NCBI GenBank assembly: GCA_024645245.1
Contig: JAHEBN010000014.1
Location: 1-42,117 of the forward strand
Direction: 5' to 3'
Length of the DNA: 42,117 bases
Source of the DNA: Jiulongibacter sp.
GTDB lineage: Bacteria > Bacteroidota > Bacteroidia > Cytophagales > Spirosomataceae
Positions 18,028 through 27,321 of the stretch are shown here, piece by piece. Every line of letters starts with the position of its first letter. The first letter of the stretch is position 1. The notes beneath the pieces are model-generated. The model was given only the letters and a program-made list of their open reading frames with translations. It did no database searches and had not been told where the DNA came from. Both the position numbers and the translations under genes were made by a program.

Positions 18028-18546
18028 TTATTTTTTAGTTAAAATTCCTAATTCTTCGAGAATGTAATCTGTGTAATCATGACGCGGATCTGTATAGATC
18101 ATACTCAGGTCAGATGCTTTGTCAAAGATAAACATCAATTTCTTTTGTCGGGCTACTTTTTCACTAGCTCCATAAATTGCTTCCATTACTGGTTTCAATA
18201 TTTCTTTCTTTTTTTGAAATAATTGGCCATTCATTCCAAAAATTTCATTGTTCAGGTTCTTAACCTGAGTTTCCTTATCCGAAATAGTTTTAAGCCTTTC
18301 TTTTTTCATTTCGGCTGTTAAAAGAATTTCTTCGTTTCTGAAATCGTTCTTTAAATTTTCAATATCGGCATACTTATCCTGGATATCTTTTATCCATTGA
18401 TCGCTATATTCATTCATGAGTTTATTTGCTTCTGTATATTCGGGCATTTTACTCATGATATATTCCGTGTCGATATATCCGAACTTCTGACTAAATCCCT
18501 CTTTTGTAAGGATCAACAAAAATATAAAAATTATAACTCTTTTCAT
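18028..18546 (-). CDS. OmpH/Skp family periplasmic chaperone, first tandem copy
   Basis: The 172-residue protein has a signal peptide (MKRVIIFIFLLILTKEGFSQ), then KFGYIDTEYIMSKMPEYTEA, a charged coiled-coil region (about 40-125), and VARQKKLMFIFDKASDLSMIYTDP near the end. It differs from its neighbour in the tail (DYTDYILEELGILTKK) and is more divergent than a recent duplicate. It lies 119 bp downstream of bamA and 34 bp before the second copy, consistent with an OMP assembly operon. Confidence 0.9.
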   Translation of the reverse strand: MKRVIIFIFLLILTKEGFSQKFGYIDTEYIMSKMPEYTEANKLMNEYSDQWIKDIQDKYADIENLKNDFRNEEILLTAEMKKERLKTISDKETQVKNLNNEIFGMNGQLFQKKKEILKPVMEAIYGASEKVARQKKLMFIFDKASDLSMIYTDPRHDYTDYILEELGILTKK

Positions 18547-18665
18547 TTTACTAACCGCTTTCTAATCATTATTTTATCCTACGGCTTTGTTAAATTTTGT
18601 CTTTTTGACGAAAAAATATCTAAATAGGTTAAGCCCGGATCGTTCATTAACGTTTATTTAACAGC

Positions 18666-21296
18666 TTAGCGTATTTGTTGACCAAGACTGAAAGTGAATT
18701 TTTTTAACCCTTTATTACTCACACCCGGAATCGGATCAAATCCATAACCATAGTCAAACCCAAGCAAACCAAAGGCCGCCATAAAAATACGTACACCTAC
18801 TCCTGCCGATCTTTGTAATTTGAATGGGTTAAAATCTTTATAACTTCCCCAGCTATTACCGGCTTCCAAAAATGATAAGGCATAAATGGTAGCAGATGGG
18901 TTAAGCGAGATCGGATAACGTAATTCCATGGTGTATTTGTTGTAAATTATACCACCTTGTCGGCTTAGAGAACTATTTGAATTGGAAATTCCAAGTGCAC
19001 GGTCTTGCTGTTCTTGCAACGTCGGTTGATATACTATACCTTCATCGTAGCCACGTAATCCTATTAATTCCACACCAATACTATTAACATTTTGCAAACC
19101 CATTCCGGCACCGCCTAAAACGAATCTACCAAATGGACTATAGCCAACACCTGAATTATATCGGCCTAAAAAGCCCATATTGGACTTTGCATGAAATACC
19201 AATTTTCCTATAACCGGGGTATACCAATCGGCATCAAACATCCATTTGTGTCCCTCGATCCAAAGTTTTTCTTTGTTTGTATTTTGAAGTCCAAAGGCAG
19301 AGTAAGGAGGGTTAAAAGAAGCGGTTAAAGAAAAAGAAGATCCACTTCTTGTAAACTGAGGATTATCAAGACTATATCTGGAAATATTAGCGTTGAGGGA
19401 AACGTCGTGAGCCTTTCCATTCTGGAAATTTGCTAGTAGAAAACTATTTACAACATCGTAATATTGATAGGAAAATGTACTACTTAAAGAGAAATTACGA
19501 TCTGGCCAATTCAGTCGTTTTCCATAAGTAATTGAACCACCGGTATTTTTGAACGATCCCTGATAAAGTGAACTACCGAAACCTAAACCGCCTGCGAAAG
19601 GATTATATATGCCATTACTTCCATACAATTTTTGATATCTTTCATATATCTTACTGTAATCTTGCTGCGAATGAAACAGACTTACAGAAAATGTATTAGG
19701 TTTTTTTCCACCGAGCCAAGGTTCAGTAAAAGATACCGAATAATTCTGATAACCACCATTTGCCTGAAAACGAATAGCAAATTTCTGACCGTCGCCTTTT
19801 GGAAGAGGCTTGTATTTTTTCAATTTTGCAATATCCCTTATTGCAAAATTGTTAAAAACGATACCGAAGGTGCCTACAAAACCCTGTATACCTCCCCATC
19901 CACCAGAAAGTTCAATGTTGTCATTTGATTTTTCCTCTACATTATACTCTATATCCACCGTTCCATCTGCCTGTGGGATAGGCTTTGGTTCTATTTTCTG
20001 TGGGTCAAAATAACCCAACTTTGAGAGCATCTGGGTGGTTTCAATTAAGTCGGTTTTTGAGAATTTCTGCCCTGGTTTTGTTAAGATCTCCCTTAGAACC
20101 ACGTGATCCGAGGTTTTAGTGTTGCCATTTAAAACGATGCGGTTTATCATGGCTTGTTTACCTTCAAAAATTCGCATCTCAATATCTATAGAATCACCTT
20201 CTACTGCTATTTCTATGGGCGTACAGCTGAAATACAGGTAACCATCATCCATGTAATAGGAGCTTACATCATTCTGTGGTATACCATTTATCTTTTTTTC
20301 TAACTCCTCCGGATTATACAAGTCGCCTTTTTTAATTCCTAAAATCAGACCCAATGTATCTGAGGCATGCAGGTAATTCCCGGTCCAGGTGATGTTTCTG
20401 TAAAAGAAACGATGGCCTTCGTTGACATCCATATAGATGTCAATGTTTCCGTTTTTATTGGTGACTATGGAGTCGTTAACCACGTATGCATTACGATATC
20501 CTTTTTTATTCAGAAAATCAACCATGGTCTTTTTATCTTCCTTGTATTTCTTAGCTACATATTTGGAAGGTGTAAAAATGCGTAAAGGGGCACGTTCTTT
20601 GGTTTTTTTAAGTTTCGAAAGAACTTTCCATTCGGGCATCTCTTCAATGCCTTCAATGAAAATATTGTCGATTTTTACTTTTTTCTTTTTATCTATATTA
20701 AATACCAGGGTGGCATTATTTACTCTCAGGCTGTCGTCTATTTGCTGAACCTGCACAGCGGTATTGAGGAAGCCTTTGTCGATAAAATGCTTTTTTATAC
20801 TTAGTTGTATATTCTTAACTAATGCTTCGGTTATTACCTTACCTTTATTAGTTGAAATCTTTTCTTCCACACTGTCCATTTCACCTTTTCTGATTCCCTT
20901 AAGAACCATTTTGGCAAGCCGGGGTCTTTCTTTGAGTTCGATTTCGAGCCAGGCTTTTCCACCTTCAATTTTTGTGACATTAATAGATACATCTTCCAGG
21001 ATACCCTGATCCATTAATCTACGCACTGCCGAACTTATAGCCTCGCCCGGTAAAGAGATACGGTCATTTACACTTAAGCCACTAACTGAAATCAGGGTGT
21101 TTGGGTCCAAAAACTTGGTACCGGTGACAGTAATAGCTGCTATATTGAATTCCTGAGGATTCTCATAGCTTAATTCCTCCATCGGGTTTCGATTGGCTGT
21201 TTGAGAGCCTAATCCTATCTTAAATTGAGCAAAACCCGTAAAGACGAAAAATTGCAGGATAAAGAGTAATGTAAATCGTTTAATAATATTATGCAT
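18666..21296 (-). CDS. bamA: Outer-membrane protein assembly factor BamA
   Basis: The 876-residue Omp85 protein inserts beta-barrel proteins into the outer membrane. A signal peptide (1-23) is followed by POTRA repeats (about 45-460; for example TVTGTKFLDPNTLISVSGLS, then RIVLNGNTKTSDHVVLREIL in the last one, with KPGQKFSKTDL). The C-terminal barrel (about 480-876) includes RFVLGGAGMG and GLRGYDEG and ends at FTFSLGQQIR. The conserved VRIF segment is seen in SAGVGVRIFMAAFGLLGFDYG. It lies 18 bp after uppS and before two OmpH genes, the usual Bacteroidota order. Confidence 0.96.
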   Translation of the reverse strand: MHNIIKRFTLLFILQFFVFTGFAQFKIGLGSQTANRNPMEELSYENPQEFNIAAITVTGTKFLDPNTLISVSGLSVNDRISLPGEAISSAVRRLMDQGILEDVSINVTKIEGGKAWLEIELKERPRLAKMVLKGIRKGEMDSVEEKISTNKGKVITEALVKNIQLSIKKHFIDKGFLNTAVQVQQIDDSLRVNNATLVFNIDKKKKVKIDNIFIEGIEEMPEWKVLSKLKKTKERAPLRIFTPSKYVAKKYKEDKKTMVDFLNKKGYRNAYVVNDSIVTNKNGNIDIYMDVNEGHRFFYRNITWTGNYLHASDTLGLILGIKKGDLYNPEELEKKINGIPQNDVSSYYMDDGYLYFSCTPIEIAVEGDSIDIEMRIFEGKQAMINRIVLNGNTKTSDHVVLREILTKPGQKFSKTDLIETTQMLSKLGYFDPQKIEPKPIPQADGTVDIEYNVEEKSNDNIELSGGWGGIQGFVGTFGIVFNNFAIRDIAKLKKYKPLPKGDGQKFAIRFQANGGYQNYSVSFTEPWLGGKKPNTFSVSLFHSQQDYSKIYERYQKLYGSNGIYNPFAGGLGFGSSLYQGSFKNTGGSITYGKRLNWPDRNFSLSSTFSYQYYDVVNSFLLANFQNGKAHDVSLNANISRYSLDNPQFTRSGSSFSLTASFNPPYSAFGLQNTNKEKLWIEGHKWMFDADWYTPVIGKLVFHAKSNMGFLGRYNSGVGYSPFGRFVLGGAGMGLQNVNSIGVELIGLRGYDEGIVYQPTLQEQQDRALGISNSNSSLSRQGGIIYNKYTMELRYPISLNPSATIYALSFLEAGNSWGSYKDFNPFKLQRSAGVGVRIFMAAFGLLGFDYGYGFDPIPGVSNKGLKKFTFSLGQQIR

Positions 21297-21314
21297 TTAA
21301 AATTTTCCTCAAGT

Positions 21315-22067
21315 TTAGTTTTTTACCTGATCTCCTGTCTTTCCAAACCTACGCTCACGACGTTGAAATTCGGCAATGGCTTCTATCAGGTCTTTTTTTC
21401 GAAAATCTGGCCAGAAGATATCATCCAGAAATAATAATTCGGCATATGCCGACTGCCAAAGTAAATAATTACTTATTCTGTGATCTCCACCTGTGCGAAT
21501 CAAAAGATCTACATCCGGTGTTTCTTCAGTTGCTAAATGTGCACTGAAAGTTTGCTCCGTAATGTCATCCGTTTCCAATTCGCCGGATTTTACTTTTTCG
21601 ACTATTGCTTTAGTGGCTTGCAAAATATCCCATTTTCCAGAATAACTTAAGGCCAGAATCAGGGTCAGGCCTGTATTGTTTTTGGTTAGATCAATTCCAT
21701 CCTGTAATTGTCTCTTTGCTTTTGTGGGTAAAGAGGCAATATCACCAATAGCTTTTAGTTTGACATTGTTTTTGTGCAACTCAGGTACCTCTGCAGAAAT
21801 GGTAGTAACCAATAACTGCATAATTCCATCGACCTCCATTTTAGGCCTGTTCCAGTTTTCGGTAGAGAAAGTGTATAATGTTAAGTATTTAATACCCAAT
21901 TCTGCACTTGCTTCTACTGTATCCTTCACCGCTTTAATGCCATGATGATGACCGAAAATACGCATGGCACCTTGTTGCCTCGCCCATCTGCCATTTCCAT
22001 CCATAATAACGGCAATGTGTGCAGGCAAATTGCTTGTGTCAATCTTTTCTTCCCCGGGTGTCAGCAA
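21315..22067 (-). CDS. uppS: Isoprenyl transferase (undecaprenyl diphosphate synthase)
   Basis: Makes C55 undecaprenyl diphosphate, the lipid carrier for peptidoglycan and surface glycans, by cis-condensation of isopentenyl diphosphate. Family motifs are in order: HIAVIMDGNGRWARQQG (catalytic aspartate), GHHHGIKAVKDTVEAS, YTFSTENWNRP, LILALSYSGKWDI and DLLIRTGGDHRISNYLLWQ followed by AYAELLF and FWPDF. At 250 residues it is full length. It is upstream of bamA with an 18-bp gap. Confidence 0.96.
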   Translation of the reverse strand: MLTPGEEKIDTSNLPAHIAVIMDGNGRWARQQGAMRIFGHHHGIKAVKDTVEASAELGIKYLTLYTFSTENWNRPKMEVDGIMQLLVTTISAEVPELHKNNVKLKAIGDIASLPTKAKRQLQDGIDLTKNNTGLTLILALSYSGKWDILQATKAIVEKVKSGELETDDITEQTFSAHLATEETPDVDLLIRTGGDHRISNYLLWQSAYAELLFLDDIFWPDFRKKDLIEAIAEFQRRERRFGKTGDQVKN

Positions 22068-22155
22068 AGCTTAAAAACAGTTAAAAATGAATAATTCAGC
22101 CCAAAATGACTGCAAATGTAGCAAAAAAGGCAGGCATAAAAAACTTTAAAAAATG

Positions 22156-22920
22156 TTAACGTTTGGGGTTTGGGCAATTAACGCGATAGAATACGTAGCT
22201 TATCCAGATATTTGTATAAAAATACATGTCTTTTTCTCTTGTATTTGGGATTGTATATTTTTTAAGAAGGAAATCACCCGGATTGGTGGCCGAAGAATTT
22301 AAATTAGGCTCTCCAGACCTTAGATAACCAAAACTATCAATTTCCTCATCTGAATAGGTTTTACGGGCTCCGAATTCACATCCCCAATTCCAATTGCCTT
22401 TGGACCTTTTTTTAAAACCAATTCCAAAAGGAATGCAGTAATTCCGGTTTAAGCTTGGAGTAACTTCCGGAGAAAGAAAATTTGATCCACCCGATTTCTG
22501 TAAAGTATGTCTGTTTAAAATCTGATAAGTGCCATAACCTGCAAAAAGATAGGGGCTCCAATCCGTTTTACTGCCGATTCTGGATTCCCGAAAATTTTCA
22601 AAATTGTATTCCAATTGTCCGGCAGCTTCCCAGATCAGGGTTGAGAAGGAATTATCACGTGCGAGATTAAGAGGTGCATGGAAATTTCTATCTTTCGCTG
22701 AAAGCCTGGTACCAAGCAAAGTGGCTTTCAGAGATAAAGCATCATTGTGATTGTACCTGATAAGGATATTTGCCCCGGGGTTTACCTGAAAAACCCTAAA
22801 TGAAGGCCTTAAATCGCCTTTATAATGCGAAATGCCTGTTCCGAAGCCAGCCTCCCATTTTTGGCTCCAAGCTAAAGAATAATTTAATAACAGTAAAACG
22901 AAAGCGATATACCTATACAC
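22156..22920 (-). CDS. DUF6089 family outer-membrane barrel protein (GTG start)
   Basis: The 254-residue protein has a signal peptide (residues 1-19, ending LAWSQ) and the pattern WEAGFGTGISHYKGDLRPSF near the N-terminus, which fits the DUF6089 barrels common in Bacteroidota. Alternating hydrophobic strands continue to the C-terminus, with ASSOCIATED features such as YLFAGYGTYQIL typical of small outer-membrane barrels. The only usable start is GTG at 22920; no in-frame ATG lies upstream before the previous gene. It is shorter and clearly diverged from the adjacent copy. Its function is unknown. Confidence 0.75.
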   Translation of the reverse strand: MYRYIAFVLLLLNYSLAWSQKWEAGFGTGISHYKGDLRPSFRVFQVNPGANILIRYNHNDALSLKATLLGTRLSAKDRNFHAPLNLARDNSFSTLIWEAAGQLEYNFENFRESRIGSKTDWSPYLFAGYGTYQILNRHTLQKSGGSNFLSPEVTPSLNRNYCIPFGIGFKKRSKGNWNWGCEFGARKTYSDEEIDSFGYLRSGEPNLNSSATNPGDFLLKKYTIPNTREKDMYFYTNIWISYVFYRVNCPNPKR

Positions 22921-22956
22921 TGTGAAATGTTTATCATAAAAAATTTTGTAAAGGTA

Positions 22957-24009
22957 TTATTTTATAATCGGACATTTAACGTTTCCTGAAATAATGTAAC
23001 TGATGGTGAATTGAGTAAGGAAATAAGAGTCAATCCTTTTGGTACCTCTGATATTTGCAGGATCTTTTGCTCCATAACCCAAGAGGCCATTTAAAGATGA
23101 ATAAGGATCAGAACTAGTATATGGCACACCTTTTTCTTGTAGAATTTGCAGAACTTCAGGTAAACGTGTCTTTCCTGTTGAACTAAATGCTTCCTTACTT
23201 CGGTTTGATAATGCTGCTGAAAGTGGATCAATAGCTCCGAGTTCATTTGGATCAGGGTAGGCTGCGTCACCACCAACATCGTCTAAATAATCAAATGGTG
23301 TCAAATGCAGTGTTCCTTCTGCTGTAAAATCCCATTTATCGTTAATTTTCAATCTAACCCCAATACCTGTCGGTAATACAAATTGTACTAGTGAATATGG
23401 TTTCAAATTATTAGTTGCCAGGTTTTGGCCTGAGGTGCTGTATTGTCTTAAGTTTATCCATTGATTAGGCTCAATGTTAAGATTTAAAGTCGGGTCTACG
23501 GGTGTTTTGGCCTGTGGGTTATGACCGTAAAAACCAATTCCAGCGATAAAATAAGGCATTACGGAATTTCTACCTTTGGCACCTTTTCCATATTGTGGCA
23601 ATATATTGAATAAGCCGCTTAAAGTAAATTCTTTCACATCGTTCCGAAAACTGAAATTTCGTAAAAAATTACCTCCTAATGCATCCAGATTCCTACTTGC
23701 AAAAGTATAATCATCGCCTGCAATACGAGCCCAGGTAAATTGTACCCTGGCTGCCGCTTGAGGGGTGAGATATCGGGTATAATTAATACTGGCGTTCCAT
23801 CTGACATTGGTGTAAAAGCCATAATAAAACTGAGAATATGGAGCCAGATCTCCGTAATAATGGGAACTTCCGCCACCTATACCTACGGTAGTATACTGAT
23901 TAACGACTTTTTGGCGACTGAAAAGGCCTTGAGCTTGAGAGCTAAGTGCAATTAATGCAAATAGTACGATGTTTAGCGTAATTTTAACTACTGACGATAA
24001 TTTAGCCAT
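22957..24009 (-). CDS. DUF6089 family outer-membrane barrel protein
   Basis: The 350-residue protein has a signal peptide (about 1-26, ending LSSQAQ), then YTTVGIGGGSSHYYGDLAPY, VRWNASINYTRYLTPQAAAR and VMPYFIAGIGFYGHNPQAKT, the pattern of DUF6089 outer-membrane barrels. It ends with SYIISGNVKCPIIK, which matches the IS YVFYRVNCPNPKR end of its neighbour, so the two are paralogues. Both sit between nadK and uppS, a conserved place in this phylum. The role is unknown; a structural or assembly role in the envelope is plausible. Confidence 0.8.
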   Translation of the reverse strand: MAKLSSVVKITLNIVLFALIALSSQAQGLFSRQKVVNQYTTVGIGGGSSHYYGDLAPYSQFYYGFYTNVRWNASINYTRYLTPQAAARVQFTWARIAGDDYTFASRNLDALGGNFLRNFSFRNDVKEFTLSGLFNILPQYGKGAKGRNSVMPYFIAGIGFYGHNPQAKTPVDPTLNLNIEPNQWINLRQYSTSGQNLATNNLKPYSLVQFVLPTGIGVRLKINDKWDFTAEGTLHLTPFDYLDDVGGDAAYPDPNELGAIDPLSAALSNRSKEAFSSTGKTRLPEVLQILQEKGVPYTSSDPYSSLNGLLGYGAKDPANIRGTKRIDSYFLTQFTISYIISGNVKCPIIK

Positions 24010-24090
24010 TCTTATATCCTGTTTTAGGAATTCCTTAACAAAACGTTTATACTTTTTTTTTTATTGTTAGCAGCAACAGTAAGATTCTGA

Positions 24091-24990
24091 CTACGACGGG
24101 TAAGTTATCCGGTTTCTGATGTCGGTTCCCCAGCCCAATTTACCCCGAAGGGTATCCAGAAATTCAGAACCATGCAAAGCAACTAGTTTGGCTTTAAATT
24201 CTTCTTTTCGGATCGTAAGTTCGGTTTCCACATCACCCACTATTTTTGCACGTGAGTCCATAGACACCAAAAAATTACTACTTCTGCTTTCTACTTTTAA
24301 GGAAATCACGCTATTACTCGATACAATCATTGGCCTTACAAATAAATTGTGCGGACAAATCGGAGTAATGATGAAATTCTCCGAATGTGGCATTACAAGA
24401 GGCCCTCCACAACTTAGTGAGTAACCCGTTGATCCTGTGGCTGTAGCCACCATCAAACCATCCGCCCAATACGAGTTTAAAAACTCATTATTTATATAAG
24501 CATGAATAATGATCATCGAAGAAGTATCTGTCTTCGAGATCGCTATTTCATTAAGTGCAAAATTCATGCCTTTTTCAAAAATCGGGCTGGATGAGTCTGT
24601 ATGTACCATCGTACGTTCATCCAAAGTATATTTTTTAGATCGTAATTTTTCAATTGCTTCTTTAATTTGCGTGGGCTGAACCGAAGCCAAAAAACCTAAT
24701 CTACCAAAATTGACTCCCAATATCGGGATTTCCAATGCCCCAATCATACTTACCGTTTCCAGAAAAGTGCCATCACCACCTAAGCTTAAAATTACTTCGG
24801 CATCATTGATTTCGGATTGATTCAAAAAGACTTTTGGGTCCTTAATTGTTATTCCTGCATTTTTCAGTATTTCAAAAAAAACTTCAGAAATAAAAAAAGT
24901 GATTTGATGGTTTAGTAATTCGTCAAAAACCTGTGAAACCAGCCGGGCAGCTTCAGGTTTGAATTCCCGTCCGTGGATTGCGATTTTCAT
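24091..24990 (-). CDS. nadK: NAD kinase
   Basis: Phosphorylates NAD to NADP in the cytoplasm. The GGDGTFLETV nucleotide-phosphate motif is preceded by EVILSL, then follow NFGRLGFLASV, NEIAISKTDTSSM, SYWADGLMVATATGSTGYSL and SCGGPLVMP, all family hallmarks. The 299-residue length is typical. ATG start at 24990. It lies 35 bp downstream of the CBS-domain gene in the same orientation. Confidence 0.96.
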   Translation of the reverse strand: MKIAIHGREFKPEAARLVSQVFDELLNHQITFFISEVFFEILKNAGITIKDPKVFLNQSEINDAEVILSLGGDGTFLETVSMIGALEIPILGVNFGRLGFLASVQPTQIKEAIEKLRSKKYTLDERTMVHTDSSSPIFEKGMNFALNEIAISKTDTSSMIIIHAYINNEFLNSYWADGLMVATATGSTGYSLSCGGPLVMPHSENFIITPICPHNLFVRPMIVSSNSVISLKVESRSSNFLVSMDSRAKIVGDVETELTIRKEEFKAKLVALHGSEFLDTLRGKLGWGTDIRNRITYPS

Positions 24991-25025
24991 GAGAAAGTAA
25001 GGGTTTTTTGGTTTTATTCCGGATT

Positions 25026-25688
25026 TCAGATTTCCAGGTATTTCATTAGTAATTCATAACGATCTCTGTCAATACTTTCGATTTCCTGACCAGGAGTAAG
25101 GTTTTCGGCATTATATCCAAATCTTCGAAGGCTGTTTATTGCACCTGAAATCTCATTGCTATTGAATTGTAACAAAACCTGTAAATCATTTTCGGTATCA
25201 CTGCCTGATCCTGAAACAAAAACTTTCATGATTTTAACATTTTCTGTTTCGGCGATGCGACTTATATTAGAAAGTGAGTAATCTTTATTGTTTAATAGTA
25301 CTGATACTAATCCAACAGGTAGCGAAAAAATGGAATCTACGATTTCTTTGTTCACATCTTTTTGCAAAACCATACCTTTAAAAAAGCCTTCGCCATCTGC
25401 TACAGGTAGCATTTCGCTGTTTTTCTGTTGAAATAAAACAGGTAACTGTAGCAGGTGTAATCTTTCATGCAACAATGGGACATCTTCCATCGGAGGTAGA
25501 TTAAAAATATCGAGTTCTTCGTCATAATTCGACAGATGTTCATCTGATAAAAGATAAAGAAAACGATTTTCTTCAATTACGGGCAGTTGATTCTGGTGGG
25601 CATCGTGCATGATATCAATAGCTCTGCCAACCGAATCAGAGAGACGAAGAAAGGGAATGTCATAATTTATAAGGTCGGCAACCAACAT
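25026..25688 (-). CDS. CBS domain-pair protein
   Basis: The 220-residue cytoplasmic protein has a CBS pair in residues 1-135 (IPFLRLSDSVGRAIDIMHDA, HQNQLPVIEENRFLYLLSDE, MLPVADGEGFFKGMVLQKDV). An ACT-like C-terminal part follows (LVSVLLNNKDYSLSNISRIA, VLLQFNSNEISGAINSLRRF). CBS pairs bind adenosyl nucleotides and regulate partner enzymes. Its place directly before nadK is conserved in Bacteroidota, so a nucleotide-sensing link to NAD metabolism is possible (inference). ATG 25688 is 4 bp after the stop of the upstream hydrolase; the longer frame to 25703 opens with TTG. Confidence 0.82.
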   Translation of the reverse strand: MLVADLINYDIPFLRLSDSVGRAIDIMHDAHQNQLPVIEENRFLYLLSDEHLSNYDEELDIFNLPPMEDVPLLHERLHLLQLPVLFQQKNSEMLPVADGEGFFKGMVLQKDVNKEIVDSIFSLPVGLVSVLLNNKDYSLSNISRIAETENVKIMKVFVSGSGSDTENDLQVLLQFNSNEISGAINSLRRFGYNAENLTPGQEIESIDRDRYELLMKYLEI

Positions 25689-25692
25689 ATAT

Positions 25693-26475
25693 TTATGCCA
25701 CAAAGGCTTTATCCGAAATACGTAATTTTTCCAGAAAATGTCCTAAATAATTATTGAAAATTTCTGGCTGCTCCATCATTGGTGCATGGCAGCATTTATC
25801 AATAAAGTACAATTCTGAATTAGGAATAAGACGTTTAAATTCATGACCTACGTGTGGAGGGGTAATGGTGTCATTTAATCCCCAAATCAAACAAGTAGGT
25901 ATTTTTATCTTAGGCAAATCCAATGCCATGTTATTTCTTTGAGCTGATTTAGCTATTTGTACTATATTCATGCACTTGGGAATACTAGATGTAATTTCAA
26001 AAACTTCATCCACTAACTCCTTAGACGCTGTTTCGGGTTTATAAAAAGTATATTCAACTCTTTCTTTAATATAATCATAGCTTCCTCTTTTGGGAAATGA
26101 ACCTCCCATTGTGTTCTCAAAAAGACCGGAGCTTCCCGTTAGTACCAAGGATGCTACATTATCCTGATGAGCAAGCGTGTACATTAAAGCTACATGTCCC
26201 CCAAGAGAATTTCCCAGCAAAATCATGTTTTTAAGGTTTTTCATTTCGACAAATTTCTCAATAAATGCCTGTAAACCTTCCAATGAAGCTTGCCTCATTG
26301 GCATCTCATATATAGGCATTACAGGTATTAACACTCGATATTCGTTCCGAAAACCTTCAATTACACCATCAAAATTACTCAGTGCCCCAAACAGACCATG
26401 TAAAACCAAAAGAATTGGTCCATCACCTTCGTCAATAAATTGGTAGCCATTTTCTTCTTTTACCTGATAATTCAT
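25693..26475 (-). CDS. Alpha/beta hydrolase
   Basis: The 260-residue soluble enzyme has the oxyanion motif LHGLFGALSNFDG, the nucleophile elbow GNSLGGH (Ser in GNSLG), the acidic residue in LIWGLNDTITPPHVG, and the catalytic histidine in DKCCHAPMMEQPEIF. No signal peptide is present, and the sequence opens with an N-terminal strand. The substrate is unknown. It is the first gene of the run ending in nadK, 4 bp from the CBS gene. Confidence 0.87.
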   Translation of the reverse strand: MNYQVKEENGYQFIDEGDGPILLVLHGLFGALSNFDGVIEGFRNEYRVLIPVMPIYEMPMRQASLEGLQAFIEKFVEMKNLKNMILLGNSLGGHVALMYTLAHQDNVASLVLTGSSGLFENTMGGSFPKRGSYDYIKERVEYTFYKPETASKELVDEVFEITSSIPKCMNIVQIAKSAQRNNMALDLPKIKIPTCLIWGLNDTITPPHVGHEFKRLIPNSELYFIDKCCHAPMMEQPEIFNNYLGHFLEKLRISDKAFVA

Positions 26476-26562
26476 TTAATTTTAGCTAGTTTCTGGTGTA
26501 ATATGATACAAAATACCGTGATATTCCTGAAATATCAAAAAAATGATTTGCTCCTGGTTTTT

Positions 26563-27312
26563 TTAATCAAACTTATCCAGCTGATTTATAAGTACTTCGA
26601 AATCTTTAGAATAGGGTGCTTCTGCCTGAATAATGCCGTCATCGAGGTCTTTAAAAGTTATTCGAAAAGCATGAAGGGCTACCCTTTTTATTAAAGGCAA
26701 TTCATCTGTATTATGCTTCAGATTAAAATTTCTTTTTAACTGTGAAAGAAAAATATCTTCACCGCCGTATGTCGGATCGCACACAATCGGGGCATTCAGG
26801 CATTTAAGGTGTATACGGATCTGGTGCATTCGTCCGGTAATCGGGTGGCATTTTACCAAAGTGTGTTTTCTGTAATTTTTTAAAGTAAAGAAAATAGTTT
26901 CTGCCGGCTTTCCCTTAATCCTGTCTATACGTACTGCAGTTCCATCTTTCAATGAGGCAATAGGTAAAAACACCGAAATACTTTCTAGATTATGTACTCC
27001 ATTTACCAAGGCATGGTATTCCTTATTAACTTCACGATGCTCAAATTGCATGGCAAGATTTCGATAAGCTTCCGGATTTTTGGCCAAAACCAATGCACCT
27101 GAAGTTTCCTTATCCAATCTATGGCATAATTGTATGTCGCCATATTTTTCCCTTGCCATTTTTAGTATGCTCGAAGATTTATCAGCTGTACGTTCATCCA
27201 GAGAGGCAACAAATGCAGGTTTATTAATAACCACATAATTCTCATTTTCGAAAATTATCAGGTCATCAAAATTTAGATTCTTGGGTAATTTTTTAAATTT
27301 GGAAAGATCCAT
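26563..27312 (-). CDS. RluA-family pseudouridine synthase
   Basis: The 249-residue enzyme isomerises uridines in rRNA or tRNA. The catalytic block is LCHRLDKETSGALVLAKN, with the aspartate in HRLD; EVNKEYHALVNG and HPITGRMHQIRIHLKCLNAP are further family motifs. No clear S4 domain is seen at the N-terminus, which starts directly with FENENYVVINKPAFV. The RluA, RluC and RluD target sites cannot be told apart. It lies 9 bp downstream of the histidine kinase gene, so it is probably co-transcribed. Confidence 0.92.
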   Translation of the reverse strand: MDLSKFKKLPKNLNFDDLIIFENENYVVINKPAFVASLDERTADKSSSILKMAREKYGDIQLCHRLDKETSGALVLAKNPEAYRNLAMQFEHREVNKEYHALVNGVHNLESISVFLPIASLKDGTAVRIDRIKGKPAETIFFTLKNYRKHTLVKCHPITGRMHQIRIHLKCLNAPIVCDPTYGGEDIFLSQLKRNFNLKHNTDELPLIKRVALHAFRITFKDLDDGIIQAEAPYSKDFEVLINQLDKFD

Positions 27313-27321
27313 TAAACGTAT

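Noticed and set aside
17421-22067. The uppS-bamA-ompH cluster as a novel system
   Set aside because: The gene order is the common one for outer-membrane assembly in Bacteroidota.
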